DNA of 64,000 bases from NCBI RefSeq assembly GCF_900109735.1, contig NZ_FOAS01000018.1, forward strand, positions 1-64,000. The letters are read 5' to 3'. The DNA comes from Atopomonas hussainii (GTDB lineage: Bacteria > Pseudomonadota > Gammaproteobacteria > Pseudomonadales > Pseudomonadaceae). Under the pieces are notes generated by a model, which did no database searches, had not been told where the DNA came from, and saw only the letters and a list, made by a program, of their open reading frames with translations. Below, one piece after another: positions 25,386 through 33,852 of the stretch. How positions within the stretch are numbered: the first letter of the stretch is position 1; each line of letters opens with the position of its first letter. The position numbers were made by a program, and so were the translations under genes.

Positions 25386-26120
25386 ATGAAGAAGGCTATC
25401 AGCCTGTATGAGCGCGGCTCACACCGCTGGTTTGTCATCGCCCGCGACCCCGACAAGCCCAACTGCCTGATTGATACCAACGAATACGTGGTGACGCATG
25501 CCGGCGCGGCACTGCTCACCGACCCCGGTGGGTTAGAGATCTTTCCCGCCGTGTTTAGCGCCGTGAGCGAGGTGATCGACCCCGCGCAGATCGGGCGTAT
25601 TTTCGCCAGCCACCAAGACCCCGACGTGATCTCTTCGCTGGCGCTGTGGTTAGAGTTCAACCCTAACTTGCGTTGCCATGTGTCGGCCTTGTGGAAGAGC
25701 TTTATTCCGCACTTTGGCGGCGATGAAAACACCTTGCTGAGCATCGCCGACGGCGGCGCGGAGCTCGACTTGAAAGGCCTCACCCTGCAGGCCATGCCGG
25801 CGCATTACCTGCACTCCTCAGGCAACTTCCATCTGTGGGATGCCGAGGCGCAAATATTGTTCACCGGCGATGTCGGCGCGGCGCTGCTGCCGCACGAGTC
25901 GCAGGATATTTTTGTGCGCGATTTCAGCACACACATCCGCCATGCCGAGGGCTTTCATCGTCGCTGGATGGGCTCTAACGCGGCCAAGCGCAACTGGTGC
26001 GAGCGGGCGGCCAAACTGCCCATCGACATGCTGTGCCCGCAGCACGGGGCGATTTATCAGGGCGATGATGTGATGCGATTTATTAACTGGTTTGATGAGT
26101 TAAAGGTGGGGTTGTTTTAG
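25386..26120 (+). CDS. ODP-type diiron metallo-beta-lactamase-fold protein
   Basis: A 244-residue cytoplasmic protein with the fold of the flavodiiron beta-lactamase domain but without the flavodoxin part. The candidate diiron ligands are H76, D78, D80 (SHQDPD), H140 (PAHYLH), D162 (FTGDVG) and H220 (CPQHGAIY). The HxDxD motif lacks the His of HxExDH enzymes. This is the pattern of the oxygen-binding diiron proteins (ODP) described as chemotaxis oxygen sensors in Treponema, where an ODP works with a cytoplasmic receptor. Here too it is paired with an MCP-like gene, two bases upstream. ATG follows GGAGGG. Confidence 0.75.
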   Translation: MKKAISLYERGSHRWFVIARDPDKPNCLIDTNEYVVTHAGAALLTDPGGLEIFPAVFSAVSEVIDPAQIGRIFASHQDPDVISSLALWLEFNPNLRCHVSALWKSFIPHFGGDENTLLSIADGGAELDLKGLTLQAMPAHYLHSSGNFHLWDAEAQILFTGDVGAALLPHESQDIFVRDFSTHIRHAEGFHRRWMGSNAAKRNWCERAAKLPIDMLCPQHGAIYQGDDVMRFINWFDELKVGLF

Positions 26121-26277
26121 TGGTGTTTTTTGTCATAGGGCTTGGCTGTTTGACGGCCTCACGCATTCGAAAAAGCTGGTAGCGAGGCAGATTACTGAGC
26201 GTGACGAACCTTTTTGTTTCGCCCTCCTGGGCGAGTCACTTTTGGCAGTTGCGCCTAAAGTAACCAAAAGCGCTTAC

Positions 26278-26426
26278 ACCCCTGCAGCCGTTGGTAAACT
26301 GCCTTCACTCCATCATTGCTCCAGAGGCCCACCGCGAAGGGCCGTCCTTGCCCATCGCGGCTTTCGCGGCGTCCTTGCCGCTCAACCTCTTACACAACGA
26401 CTGCGCTCAGCCGGCTGAAAGGGGCG
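26278..26426 (+). repeat. Long direct repeat, copy 1
   Basis: About 149 bases from CCCCTGCAGCCG to GAAAGGGGC. It contains CTGCCTTCACTCCATCATTG and CCTCTTACACAACGACTGCG. It is nearly identical to copy 2, which has a short extra piece (GGTTTGGCCGTTGGCC) near its start. Confidence 0.85.
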
Positions 26427-26630
26427 TTGGGTGTGGGTCGATATTTTTGTATTAGAACCAAGACGCGCAGTGCTGTATTTGGGCTCAAAAGCTACTGCGT
26501 AACAAAGCTGTTCGAGCTGCTGGGCGCCTTGGCGTCTTCAGCTGATTATTGATGGGTACTTAGGCATTTGTTCCGCCCTGCTGGGCGGCTTCCTTTTGGC
26601 AGTCGACCCAAAAGGAAGCAAAAAGTCTTG

Positions 26631-26789
26631 CCCCTGCAGCCGGGTTTGGCCGTTGGCCAAACTGCCTTCACTCCATCATTGTTCCAGAGGCCCACCGCGA
26701 AGGGCCGTCCTGGCCCATCGCGGCTTTCGCGGCATCCTTGCCGCTCAACCTCTTACACAACGACTGCGTTCAGCCGGCTGGAAGGGGCA
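26631..26789 (+). repeat. Long direct repeat, copy 2
   Basis: About 159 bases with the same blocks as copy 1 (CTGCCTTCACTCCATCATTG, CGGCTTTCGCGGCATCCTTG, CCTCTTACACAACGACTGCG). It starts about 350 bases after copy 1 in the same orientation. Confidence 0.85.
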
Positions 26790-27167
26790 GAGGGTGCCAG
26801 CTCTAAAACGTCTAGTTTCTTCGGCTGCAAAATGCAGCAATCAACCAGAAAAGCAGTAGCTCGATCAGGCGACTCGGACAAAGTCCCCGTCAGAAGGCTG
26901 ACTGGAGGTGTTGCGCAGAGGGGCGAGCGGCCCGGATGGCCGCGCGAGGTATAACGGGCCATGGATGGCCCGTGTATGCCGACCCTCGGAGCAGCACCGG
27001 AAGGAGGGTAGTTTGGTGGCGCAGCCGCCAAACCCGTATGCCGGGGTGCCCTTCTCTTTGGTTACTTTCTCTTGGGCACGCAAGAGAAAGTGACTCGCCG
27101 TAAGGGCGAAAACGAGGTATCGATTTGGCTAACTTGCCGATAAAATAAGCCCATCCCCTTTTATTTT

Positions 27168-28775
27168 TTATTGCTCTAAATCTACCTTTTCTTGATCGGC
27201 TATTAATTGATTCGCAAAGGAAGCTAAGAGCTCGGCTCGCTCCGCCGCAAAGTTTGCGAAATTGTCATCAAATAGCTCTTCCTTGCAGAAGGCTGAAGAA
27301 AGTATTGCCGCTCGTTGAGGGGCAGGGGGAAGGGTTTTTATATACTCGGATGGATTTTTCCTTCCTATGTTTTTGTTTTCTGCAGAGCTAAGGAAGCAGA
27401 AATTTGTTAGGGAGTTTATTGCTGAATCACTGATACCTTTTTCACGAAGAAAGGCTTTTGGGTAGATGTGATGAAATTCTGATCTATTGTATCTCTGTAG
27501 GACTTTGTCCAAGTCTATTTCTTTTCCAGATATAAAGCTCCGAGGCGTATTGTTAGCAAGAATCAGCACAAAAGTCTTGGTGTTTGCGGTCGTGACTCTG
27601 AAAATATTATCATTAAAGAAGGATGCTGTAATTGCTGTATCGATCTCATCCAGCCTGCTTTCCTTTCCGTACTTTAATTTTTCTATTTCTTGAATGTCCT
27701 TTATGGCGGCTCGGCGTGTTTGGCTGCCGTACCGTGATGATATACAGGTTCTCCAGAACCAACGGCGTATTTTTGAGTATGTTTCAGAGCTGTAGGAGAC
27801 CTCTTTTCCATCGGGCTCTGCAAAAAATACAGACAGGGGCACGAGAAGCATTGGATATGGAAGATTTTTTAGATTGAACACCTTCAGCTGTGTTCGGAGG
27901 AAGTCAATTGCTCCCTTGATTCCATTTTGAACTCTAGAAAATTCAGCCCTTACTTCATTTCCGTTTAATTCAAGAAGCTTTTCGGCTCCTGGCTCCCCTT
28001 TTAATACAGCAGAGGCGCAGTCAAGTATAAGGTCAGAGTCATCACCTACTCCTTCAAATCCAAAGTCGGATAACTCATCTTTAAGCTCTTTGAATTTCTC
28101 TAAAAGATCAAAGTCCTCGTTCCATGTCCAGGCGGCCAGAAGTTGAAGTGTGTCCAGTTCAAGCCCTAGCCTGTTGATTCGTTCAAACACAATAGCAACT
28201 ATCGATCTGTTCTCGGTTTTTAGTATTTGAACGGGGATAGTTATCTCTTTGAATTTTTCTTGAAGCTTGTCAATTGTTGATATTTTTTCTGCAGATAGTC
28301 CTTCTGTTGCTTCGCGATATTTTACAGAGTCGAAGAGTACGCGAAGCGGAAAGAATCGTTCCCTGTCATAATCGGCTTCCGATATTGATGTGAGCTGGCA
28401 ATCTTGAGCATTATCTTCGGCGGCCATGTCGAAATAAATATCTGACCAGTTATGGTCTTCTTTTGGAGGTAGCTCATTTTGAAACACGGTAAATATTGAG
28501 GTCAGTCGTTGTTGACCGTCTAGGACGTAGTCTATTGGGTATTCTTCCTCTGGCTTGGGGAGCTCGAATCGTCCTAGATTTCGCTCAACTGCGAGCTGGC
28601 TCTTGGTGCGCCAAAATAGAAGTGAACCAAATGGGTAGCCTTTATATATGCTATCCATTAGATATGAGACGCGATCCATATCCCACACAAAACCGCGTTG
28701 AAATGCTGGAATTCGAATAGCACCATTCTTTGTTGATTCGAGAAGCTTTCTAATTGAGAAGGGTTGGTATTCCAC
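27168..28775 (-). CDS. DUF262/HNH protein (GmrSD-related, possible defence gene)
   Basis: A 535-residue protein of the DUF262 family. The N-terminal ParB/Srx-like domain shows RIPAFQRGFVWDMDRVSYLM and the hallmark YVLDGQQRLTSIF. The C-terminal part carries an HNH-type motif, SEFHHIYPKAFLRE, with N residues in SSAENKNIGRKNPSEY. GmrSD-type modification-dependent restriction enzymes have this pair of domains, so a nuclease acting on foreign or modified DNA is likely, but single DUF262 genes also have unknown roles. The base composition is clearly AT-richer than the neighbours, and it follows a repeat block, so it was probably acquired. GTG start preceded by AAGGAA. Confidence 0.8.
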   Translation of the reverse strand: MEYQPFSIRKLLESTKNGAIRIPAFQRGFVWDMDRVSYLMDSIYKGYPFGSLLFWRTKSQLAVERNLGRFELPKPEEEYPIDYVLDGQQRLTSIFTVFQNELPPKEDHNWSDIYFDMAAEDNAQDCQLTSISEADYDRERFFPLRVLFDSVKYREATEGLSAEKISTIDKLQEKFKEITIPVQILKTENRSIVAIVFERINRLGLELDTLQLLAAWTWNEDFDLLEKFKELKDELSDFGFEGVGDDSDLILDCASAVLKGEPGAEKLLELNGNEVRAEFSRVQNGIKGAIDFLRTQLKVFNLKNLPYPMLLVPLSVFFAEPDGKEVSYSSETYSKIRRWFWRTCISSRYGSQTRRAAIKDIQEIEKLKYGKESRLDEIDTAITASFFNDNIFRVTTANTKTFVLILANNTPRSFISGKEIDLDKVLQRYNRSEFHHIYPKAFLREKGISDSAINSLTNFCFLSSAENKNIGRKNPSEYIKTLPPAPQRAAILSSAFCKEELFDDNFANFAAERAELLASFANQLIADQEKVDLEQ

Positions 28776-28793
28776 GGTATTTCCTTAATCGTT

Positions 28794-28818
28794 AAAAAAA
28801 ACCCCGCACAAGGCGGGG
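28794..28818 (-). terminator. Terminator of nrdAB
   Basis: On the minus strand CCCCGC (complement of 28813-28818) pairs with GCGGGG (complement of 28802-28807) and a run of eight T follows. It ends the nrdAB transcript just before the DUF262 gene on the same strand. Confidence 0.9.
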
Positions 28819-28896
28819 CTTCATCTTTCTATTCGCCGCCCCAAACATCCCTTTCAGGTAACCGCGTTTTTTATTGCCTAATGGTCTTGCCCCACC

Positions 28897-30156
28897 TCAA
28901 TCCCAACTCAGCGCCCCACCGGTTTGATACTCAATCACGCGAGTCTCAAAGAAGTTCTTCTCCTTCTTGAGGTCCATGATTTCGCTCATCCACGGGAAGG
29001 GGTTGCTGGTGCCGGGATATTCTTCTTTCAAGCCAATCTGGGTCAGGCGGCGGTTGGCGATGAACTTGAGGTAGTCCTCCATCATGGCCGCGTTCATGCC
29101 CAGTACGCCGCGCGGCATGGTGTCACGCGCGTATTCGATCTCCAGCTGGGTGCCTTGGAGGATCATCTGGGTGGCTTCGTCTTTCATGGCGGCATCCCAC
29201 AGGTGCGGGTTTTCGATCTTGATCTGGTTGATCACGTCGATGCCGAAGTTCAGGTGCATGGATTCGTCGCGCAGGATGTATTGGAACTGCTCGGCGACGC
29301 CGGTCATCTTGTTGCGACGTCCCATGGACAGAATCTGGGTGAAACCACAGTAGAAGAACACGCCTTCCAGCACGCAGTAGTAGGCGATCAGGTTGCGCAG
29401 CAGTTCTTTGTCGGTTTCTACGGTGCCGGTGTCGAACTCGGGGTCGGAGATGGCACGGGTGTACTTGAGGCCCCACGCGGCTTTTTTCGCCACGCTGGGG
29501 ATCTCGTGATACATGTTGAAAATCTCGCCTTCGTCCATGCCCAGCGATTCGATGCAGTACTGGTAGGCGTGGGTGTGGATCGCCTCTTCGAAGGCCTGAC
29601 GCAGGATGTACTGGCGGCACTCGGGGTTGGTGATCAGGCGGTACACGGCCAGCGCGAGGTTGTTGGCCACCAAGCTGTCGGCGGTGGAGAAGAAGCCGAG
29701 GTTGCGCTTAACGATGCGGCGCTCGTCTTCGGTGAGGCCGTCTTTGCTCTTCCACAGGGCAATGTCGGCGTTCATGTTCACTTCTTGTGGCATCCAGTGG
29801 TTGGCACAGCCATCCAGATACTTTTGCCACGCCCAGTCGTACTTGAACGGTACCAGCTGGTTGAGGTCGGCGCGGCAGTTGATCATGCGCTTGGCATCGA
29901 CGGTCACGCGCGAGCCTTCGCCTTCCAGCTCGGTGAGGCCTTCTTCGATGTCCAGATCATTCAGCGCGGCTTTGGCGCGGGCCACGGCGTCGGAGTCTTG
30001 GCTGTCCACTTCGCGGGCGTCGTGGGCGGCGGCGTCGCCGGCGTTATCGAGCTTTTCTAGCGCGGCTTGGGCGACTTGCGGCTGCGGCTTTTCGGCAGCG
30101 GGTTGCTTGGCGGCAACGGCGGTGTCTTCTTGATCAAATTCGTCCCAACTCAACAT
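28897..30156 (-). CDS. nrdB: Class Ia ribonucleotide reductase beta subunit
   Basis: A 419-residue ferritin-like subunit that makes the tyrosyl radical used by NrdA. Diiron ligands and radical surroundings are visible in [32 protein letters not shown] and [17 protein letters not shown]. The N-terminus (about 1-90) is a charged, Ala-rich extension found in pseudomonad NrdB. The C-terminus [12 protein letters not shown] should bind NrdA. It is the second gene of nrdAB, 102 bases after nrdA, with two hairpins between. Confidence 0.96.
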   Translation of the reverse strand: MLSWDEFDQEDTAVAAKQPAAEKPQPQVAQAALEKLDNAGDAAAHDAREVDSQDSDAVARAKAALNDLDIEEGLTELEGEGSRVTVDAKRMINCRADLNQLVPFKYDWAWQKYLDGCANHWMPQEVNMNADIALWKSKDGLTEDERRIVKRNLGFFSTADSLVANNLALAVYRLITNPECRQYILRQAFEEAIHTHAYQYCIESLGMDEGEIFNMYHEIPSVAKKAAWGLKYTRAISDPEFDTGTVETDKELLRNLIAYYCVLEGVFFYCGFTQILSMGRRNKMTGVAEQFQYILRDESMHLNFGIDVINQIKIENPHLWDAAMKDEATQMILQGTQLEIEYARDTMPRGVLGMNAAMMEDYLKFIANRRLTQIGLKEEYPGTSNPFPWMSEIMDLKKEKNFFETRVIEYQTGGALSWD

Positions 30157-30181
30157 GGGCTGTCTCCTGTTTGGTCGAGCG

Positions 30182-30251
30182 GGCCGGTGGTCCGGCCTGA
30201 GTATTCTTAAATAGTCAGCAGGCGAGGGCAGTGGTTTAACGCTGCCCTCGC
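30182..30251 (-). other. Two hairpins in the nrdA-nrdB spacer
   Basis: GCGAGGGCAG (30222-30231) pairs perfectly with CTGCCCTCGC (30242-30251), and GGCCGG (30182-30187 region) with CCGGCC around a TGGT loop. There is no clear T-run, so they may protect or pause the transcript rather than end it. Confidence 0.5.
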
Positions 30252-30258
30252 GCTGGGC

Positions 30259-33135
30259 TTATTGGCAGGCTTCGCAGTCTGGGTCGTCCAGCGAGCAGGC
30301 TTTGGGCACCGCGGCTGGGGCCGGGGCGCTGGCCAGTGGCTCGCTGCCGCCAGCAGATACCGCGTTGAGCTTGCCGGTGCTGATGGTTGACTTCTCGGTG
30401 CTGGTCGCAGCCAAGGCGCGCAGGTAGTAGGTGGTTTTCAGGCCACGGAACCACGCCATGCGGTAGGTGATGTCGAGTTTCTTACCGCTGGCACCGTTGA
30501 TGTACAGGTTCAGCGATTGGGCTTGGTCGATCCACTTCTGGCGGCGGCTGGCAGCATCGACAATCCACTTGGTTTCCACTTCGAAGGCGGTGGCGTAGAT
30601 GTCTTTGATGTCCTGCGGGATGCGCTCGATCTGCTGCACGGAACCGTCGTAGTACTTGAGGTCGTTAACCATGACGCTGTCCCACAGGTCGCGGGCTTTG
30701 AGGTCGCGCACCAGATAGGGATTGATCACAGTGAACTCACCAGACAGGTTCGATTTCACGTACAGGTTTTGGTAAGTCGGCTCGATGGACTGCGACACGC
30801 CGGTGATGTTGGCGATGGTCGCGGTCGGCGCGATGGCCATGATGTTCGAGTTACGGATGCCTTTCTGCACACGCGCGCGCACCGGTGCCCAGTCGAAGCT
30901 AGCCGATTGGTCCATCTCGATGTACTTGGCGCCACGGGCTTCTTTCAGCAGTTCGATAGAGTCCAGCGGCAGTACGCCTTTGGACCACAGCGAGCCGTCG
31001 AAGCTGGAGTAGCTGCCGCGCTCATCGGCCAAGTCGCACGAGGCTTGGATGGCGTAGTAGCTGATCGCTTCCATGGAGCGGTCGGCAAATTCGATGGCTG
31101 CGTCGGAGCCGTAAGCAATGTGCTGCAGGTACAGCGCATCTTGGAAGCCCATCAAGCCAAGGCCCACGGGGCGGTGCTTGAGGTTGGAGTTCTTCGCTTG
31201 CGGCACGCTGTAGTAGTTGATGTCGACCACGTTATCGAGCATGCGTACGGCGGTGCGCACGGTTTTTTCCAGCTTGGCGAGGTTCAGTTCGCCGTTCTCG
31301 ATGTGGTTGACCAAGTTCACTGAGCCCAAGTTACACACGGCGATTTCATCGGCGTTGGTGTTCAGGGTGATCTCAGTACACAGGTTGGACGAGTGCACCA
31401 CGCCGACATGCTGCTGCGGGCTGCGCAGGTTGCATGGGTCTTTGAAGGTCAGCCACGGGTGGCCGGTTTCAAACAGCATGGAGAGCATCTTGCGCCACAG
31501 GTCTTTGGCGGCGATGGTCTTGTGCAGCTTGATCTTGCCGTAGCCGGCCATGGCTTCGTAGTACTCGTAGCGCTCTTCGAAGGCCTTGCCGGTTAAATCA
31601 TGCAGATCAGGCACGTCGGACGGCGAGAACAGCGTCCACGGGCCATCTTCAAACACGCGCTTCATGAACAGGTCGGGAATCCAGTTCGCGGTGTTCATGT
31701 CGTGGGTACGACGGCGGTCGTCACCGGTGTTCTTACGCAGCTCGAGGAATTCCTCGATGTCCATGTGCCAGGTTTCCAAGTAGGCACACACCGCGCCTTT
31801 GCGCTTGCCACCTTGGTTAACGGCCACGGCGGTGTCGTTGACCACTTTTAAGAAGGGCACCACACCTTGGCTCTTGCCGTTGGTGCCTTTGATGTACGAG
31901 CCCAGCGCACGAACCGGCGTCCAGTCGTTACCCAAGCCGCCAGCAAACTTAGACAGCATGGCGTTGTCGTGGATGGCGTTGTAGATGCCCGACAGGTCAT
32001 CCGGCACGGTGGTCAGGTAGCAAGAAGACAGCTGCGGACGCAGGGTGCCAGAGTTAAACAGGGTCGGCGTCGAGCTCATGTAGTCGAAGCTGGACAGCAG
32101 GTTGTAGAACTCGATGGCGCGTTCTTCTTTCTGCGGCTCTTCCACGGCCAAGCCCATGGCCACGCGCATAAAGAAGACTTGCGGCAGCTCGAAACGAATG
32201 CCGTCTTTGTGGATGAAGTAACGATCGTAAAGGGTCTGCAGACCTAGATAGGTGAACTGCTGGTCGCGCTCGTGCTCAATCGCGGCACCCATTTTAGCCA
32301 GATCGTAGTCGGCCAGTTTGGGGTCGAGCAGTTCGAACTCGACACCTTTCTCGATGTAAGCAGCCAGCGCTTGCGGGTACAGCTTGGCCATCTCGTGGTG
32401 GGTGGCGCGCTCGGCCACGCTCAGGAAGCTCAGCGCTTCGCCACGCAGGGTGTCCATCAGCAGACGGGCGGTCACGTAGGTGTAGTTGGGCTCGCGCTCA
32501 ACCAAGGTACGTGCGGTCATCACCAGCGCGGTGCTGACGTCTTTTTCGGTCACGCCGTCGTAGAGGTTCTTCAGCGTTTCGCGCTGGATCAGCTCGGCGT
32601 CGACTTCTTCCAAGCCTTCACAGGCTTCGCGGATCAGCACCTGCAGGCGACCCAAGTCGAGGGCGACTTTCTGGCCGTCGGCCAAGGTCACGCGGATGCT
32701 CGGGTGCGGCTTAGCCGGTTCTGCGGCAGTGCGCTTGGCACGCTCTTGCGCGCGCGATTCGCGGTACAGCACGTAGTCGCGGGCGACTTTTTGCTCGCCG
32801 GCACGCATCAGCGCCAGTTCGACTTGGTCTTGAATTTCTTCAATGTGAATCGTGCCGCCAGACGGCATGCGACGCTTGAAGGTGGCGGTGACTTGTTCCG
32901 TCAAACGCTCAACCGTGCTGTGAATGCGTGAAGAGGCTGCTGCAGTGCCGCCCTCTACCGCTAAAAAAGCCTTGGTGATGGCTACGCTGATCTTGTCATC
33001 GGTGTAGGCAACGACAGTACCGTTGCGCTTGATCACACGCAGCTGGCCAGGGGCAGTGGCGTTCAGCTCGTTGGGGTTGTCCTCCAGAGGAACGCTGCCT
33101 GCTTGAGGCTTCTCGCGCGAGAGGTCGGTCTGCAT
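30259..33135 (-). CDS. nrdA: Class Ia ribonucleotide reductase alpha subunit
   Basis: The 958-residue catalytic subunit that reduces ribonucleoside diphosphates. The N-terminus has one clear ATP-cone (RVIKRNGTVVAYTDDKISVA, about 33-125) and a second, degenerate one (RVTLADGQKVALDLGRLQVL, about 150-245), the double-cone layout known from Pseudomonas. Active-site parts: NSGTLRPQLSSCYLTT (first Cys), SSNLCTEITLNTN (Asn, Cys and Glu), and the C-terminal redox pair in DDPDCEACQ. I chose ATG 33135, which has GGAG in front; the frame extends 12 bases upstream to a GTG. Confidence 0.96.
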   Translation of the reverse strand: MQTDLSREKPQAGSVPLEDNPNELNATAPGQLRVIKRNGTVVAYTDDKISVAITKAFLAVEGGTAAASSRIHSTVERLTEQVTATFKRRMPSGGTIHIEEIQDQVELALMRAGEQKVARDYVLYRESRAQERAKRTAAEPAKPHPSIRVTLADGQKVALDLGRLQVLIREACEGLEEVDAELIQRETLKNLYDGVTEKDVSTALVMTARTLVEREPNYTYVTARLLMDTLRGEALSFLSVAERATHHEMAKLYPQALAAYIEKGVEFELLDPKLADYDLAKMGAAIEHERDQQFTYLGLQTLYDRYFIHKDGIRFELPQVFFMRVAMGLAVEEPQKEERAIEFYNLLSSFDYMSSTPTLFNSGTLRPQLSSCYLTTVPDDLSGIYNAIHDNAMLSKFAGGLGNDWTPVRALGSYIKGTNGKSQGVVPFLKVVNDTAVAVNQGGKRKGAVCAYLETWHMDIEEFLELRKNTGDDRRRTHDMNTANWIPDLFMKRVFEDGPWTLFSPSDVPDLHDLTGKAFEERYEYYEAMAGYGKIKLHKTIAAKDLWRKMLSMLFETGHPWLTFKDPCNLRSPQQHVGVVHSSNLCTEITLNTNADEIAVCNLGSVNLVNHIENGELNLAKLEKTVRTAVRMLDNVVDINYYSVPQAKNSNLKHRPVGLGLMGFQDALYLQHIAYGSDAAIEFADRSMEAISYYAIQASCDLADERGSYSSFDGSLWSKGVLPLDSIELLKEARGAKYIEMDQSASFDWAPVRARVQKGIRNSNIMAIAPTATIANITGVSQSIEPTYQNLYVKSNLSGEFTVINPYLVRDLKARDLWDSVMVNDLKYYDGSVQQIERIPQDIKDIYATAFEVETKWIVDAASRRQKWIDQAQSLNLYINGASGKKLDITYRMAWFRGLKTTYYLRALAATSTEKSTISTGKLNAVSAGGSEPLASAPAPAAVPKACSLDDPDCEACQ

Positions 33136-33500
33136 GGGTGTCTCCACGTCTTCTTAATTGGGCATTGGTTAAAAGGCGCCGGGGCATTCCATGCCCCAGC
33201 GAGACCCAGGCGAACCTGAGTCAAACAGACTGGGCGGGGAAGGGACGAACAGCGCCTTCCTGGCCCAAGTCGTCGATTGATCACAGCAAAAGATCAACCA
33301 CAACACCTAGTGGTGGCACAACCGCTAGGTCAATCACTACTGCGGCTACCGGCGTTGGCTCGGTAACAAACTTTGCAGCGGCCGTAGCGGGCTGCAAAGC
33401 GGCAAATCGGTGTTGCGTGAGCAAGTCATCAGTGTGGCTTTTTAATGGCGTTTTAGGGGTTGACAAGCTAAGCAAAGCTTGTGTTGCCATCAAAAGAAAA
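33136..33500 (-). promoter_or_regulatory. Long nrdA leader with hairpin and possible leader ORF
   Basis: If transcription starts near the NrdR boxes, the leader is about 350 bases. It contains the perfect hairpin GGGGCAT-TCC-ATGCCCC (33181-33197) 46 bases before nrdA, and another where TTTGCAGC pairs with GCTGCAAAG (about 33370-33400). A frame of about 70 codons runs from 33490 to 33281, starting MATQALLSLSTPK; it has no recognisable family and may be chance or a leader peptide. I see nothing else coding here. Confidence 0.4.
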
Positions 33501-33547
33501 ACCCAACATATAGTGGCTCGCCTTGATTGGGCTACAAGATAATGCGC
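33501..33547 (-). promoter_or_regulatory. Tandem NrdR boxes of the nrdAB promoter
   Basis: ACCCAACATATAGTGG (33501-33516) matches 13 of 16 positions of the NrdR consensus ACACWATATATWGTGT. CTACAAGATAATGCGC (33532-33547) matches 10 of 16. Their starts are exactly 31 bases apart, the spacing normal for NrdR box pairs. NrdR would repress nrdAB when dATP is high. Confidence 0.65.
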
Positions 33548-33585
33548 CCCCTACGGCAATGCAAGCGCAAGAAAAGCGCGCAAGC

Positions 33586-33628
33586 TGTGGATAACTTGTG
33601 GGTGATTTGTGGGTGATTTGTGATAACC
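33586..33628. promoter_or_regulatory. DnaA box and 11-bp tandem repeats upstream of nrdA
   Basis: TGTGGATAA (33586-33594) is a perfect DnaA box in reverse orientation (TTATCCACA). It is followed by TTGTGGGTGAT twice in tandem (33596-33606, 33607-33617) and a third variant, TTGTGATAACC (33618-33628). DnaA is known to regulate nrdAB in Escherichia coli, so replication-linked control here is plausible. The repeats may be weak DnaA sites. Confidence 0.65.
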
Positions 33629-33852
33629 CCAGCAAAGCCAGAGCACACGGCACCTTGACCGTTCGTCGCTGCTGGCGAGCTGATTTATGCCGTTGCCAGC
33701 AGGCTTGCGTTGAGTGGCGCAGGGGCGAAACCTGTACTAAAGCAACCACTACATCTTGTGTGTGCAGCTTGAGACGTTTTGCAACAGCTAAGCGACATCG
33801 TGACGCCGGTTGCTTGCTAGACTAGCCAGCCCGAAAACCTGCCGGAGCCCGC

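Larger units (their letters stand above)
26211..27113. repeat. Gene-free block of large direct and inverted repeats
   Basis: About 900 bases without a credible gene, made of repeated modules. A module starting CGCCCTCCTGGGCGAGTCAC (26211-26275) recurs in changed form at 26575-26632. It returns inverted at 27046-27113, where AAAGTGACTCGCC and TTTGGTTACTTT are the complements of pieces in the first copy. Small frames in this block are repeats read as protein. Such blocks are common between genes of pseudomonads and related bacteria. Their function is unknown. Confidence 0.75.

Noticed and set aside
25386-26120. Reading the ODP-type protein as a true flavodiiron NO reductase (norV-like)
   Set aside because: The flavodoxin domain is missing and the HxExDH motif is altered to HxDxDV, so NO reductase activity is not supported.
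26278-26789. CRISPR array
   Set aside because: Only two long copies, with unlike spacing and no short regular repeat-spacer pattern.
26316-27093. Several frames of 60-130 codons within the repeat block
   Set aside because: They read the direct and inverted repeats in different frames. No ribosome sites, and the same peptide pieces recur because the DNA is repeated.
28924-30060. A 378-codon plus-strand frame opposite nrdB
   Set aside because: Shadow of nrdB. The sequence is Val/His/Gly-rich without domain features.
33318-33334. A further NrdR box near CACAACCGCTAGGTC in the nrdA leader
   Set aside because: Few consensus positions match, and the spacing to a partner is not 31-32 bases.
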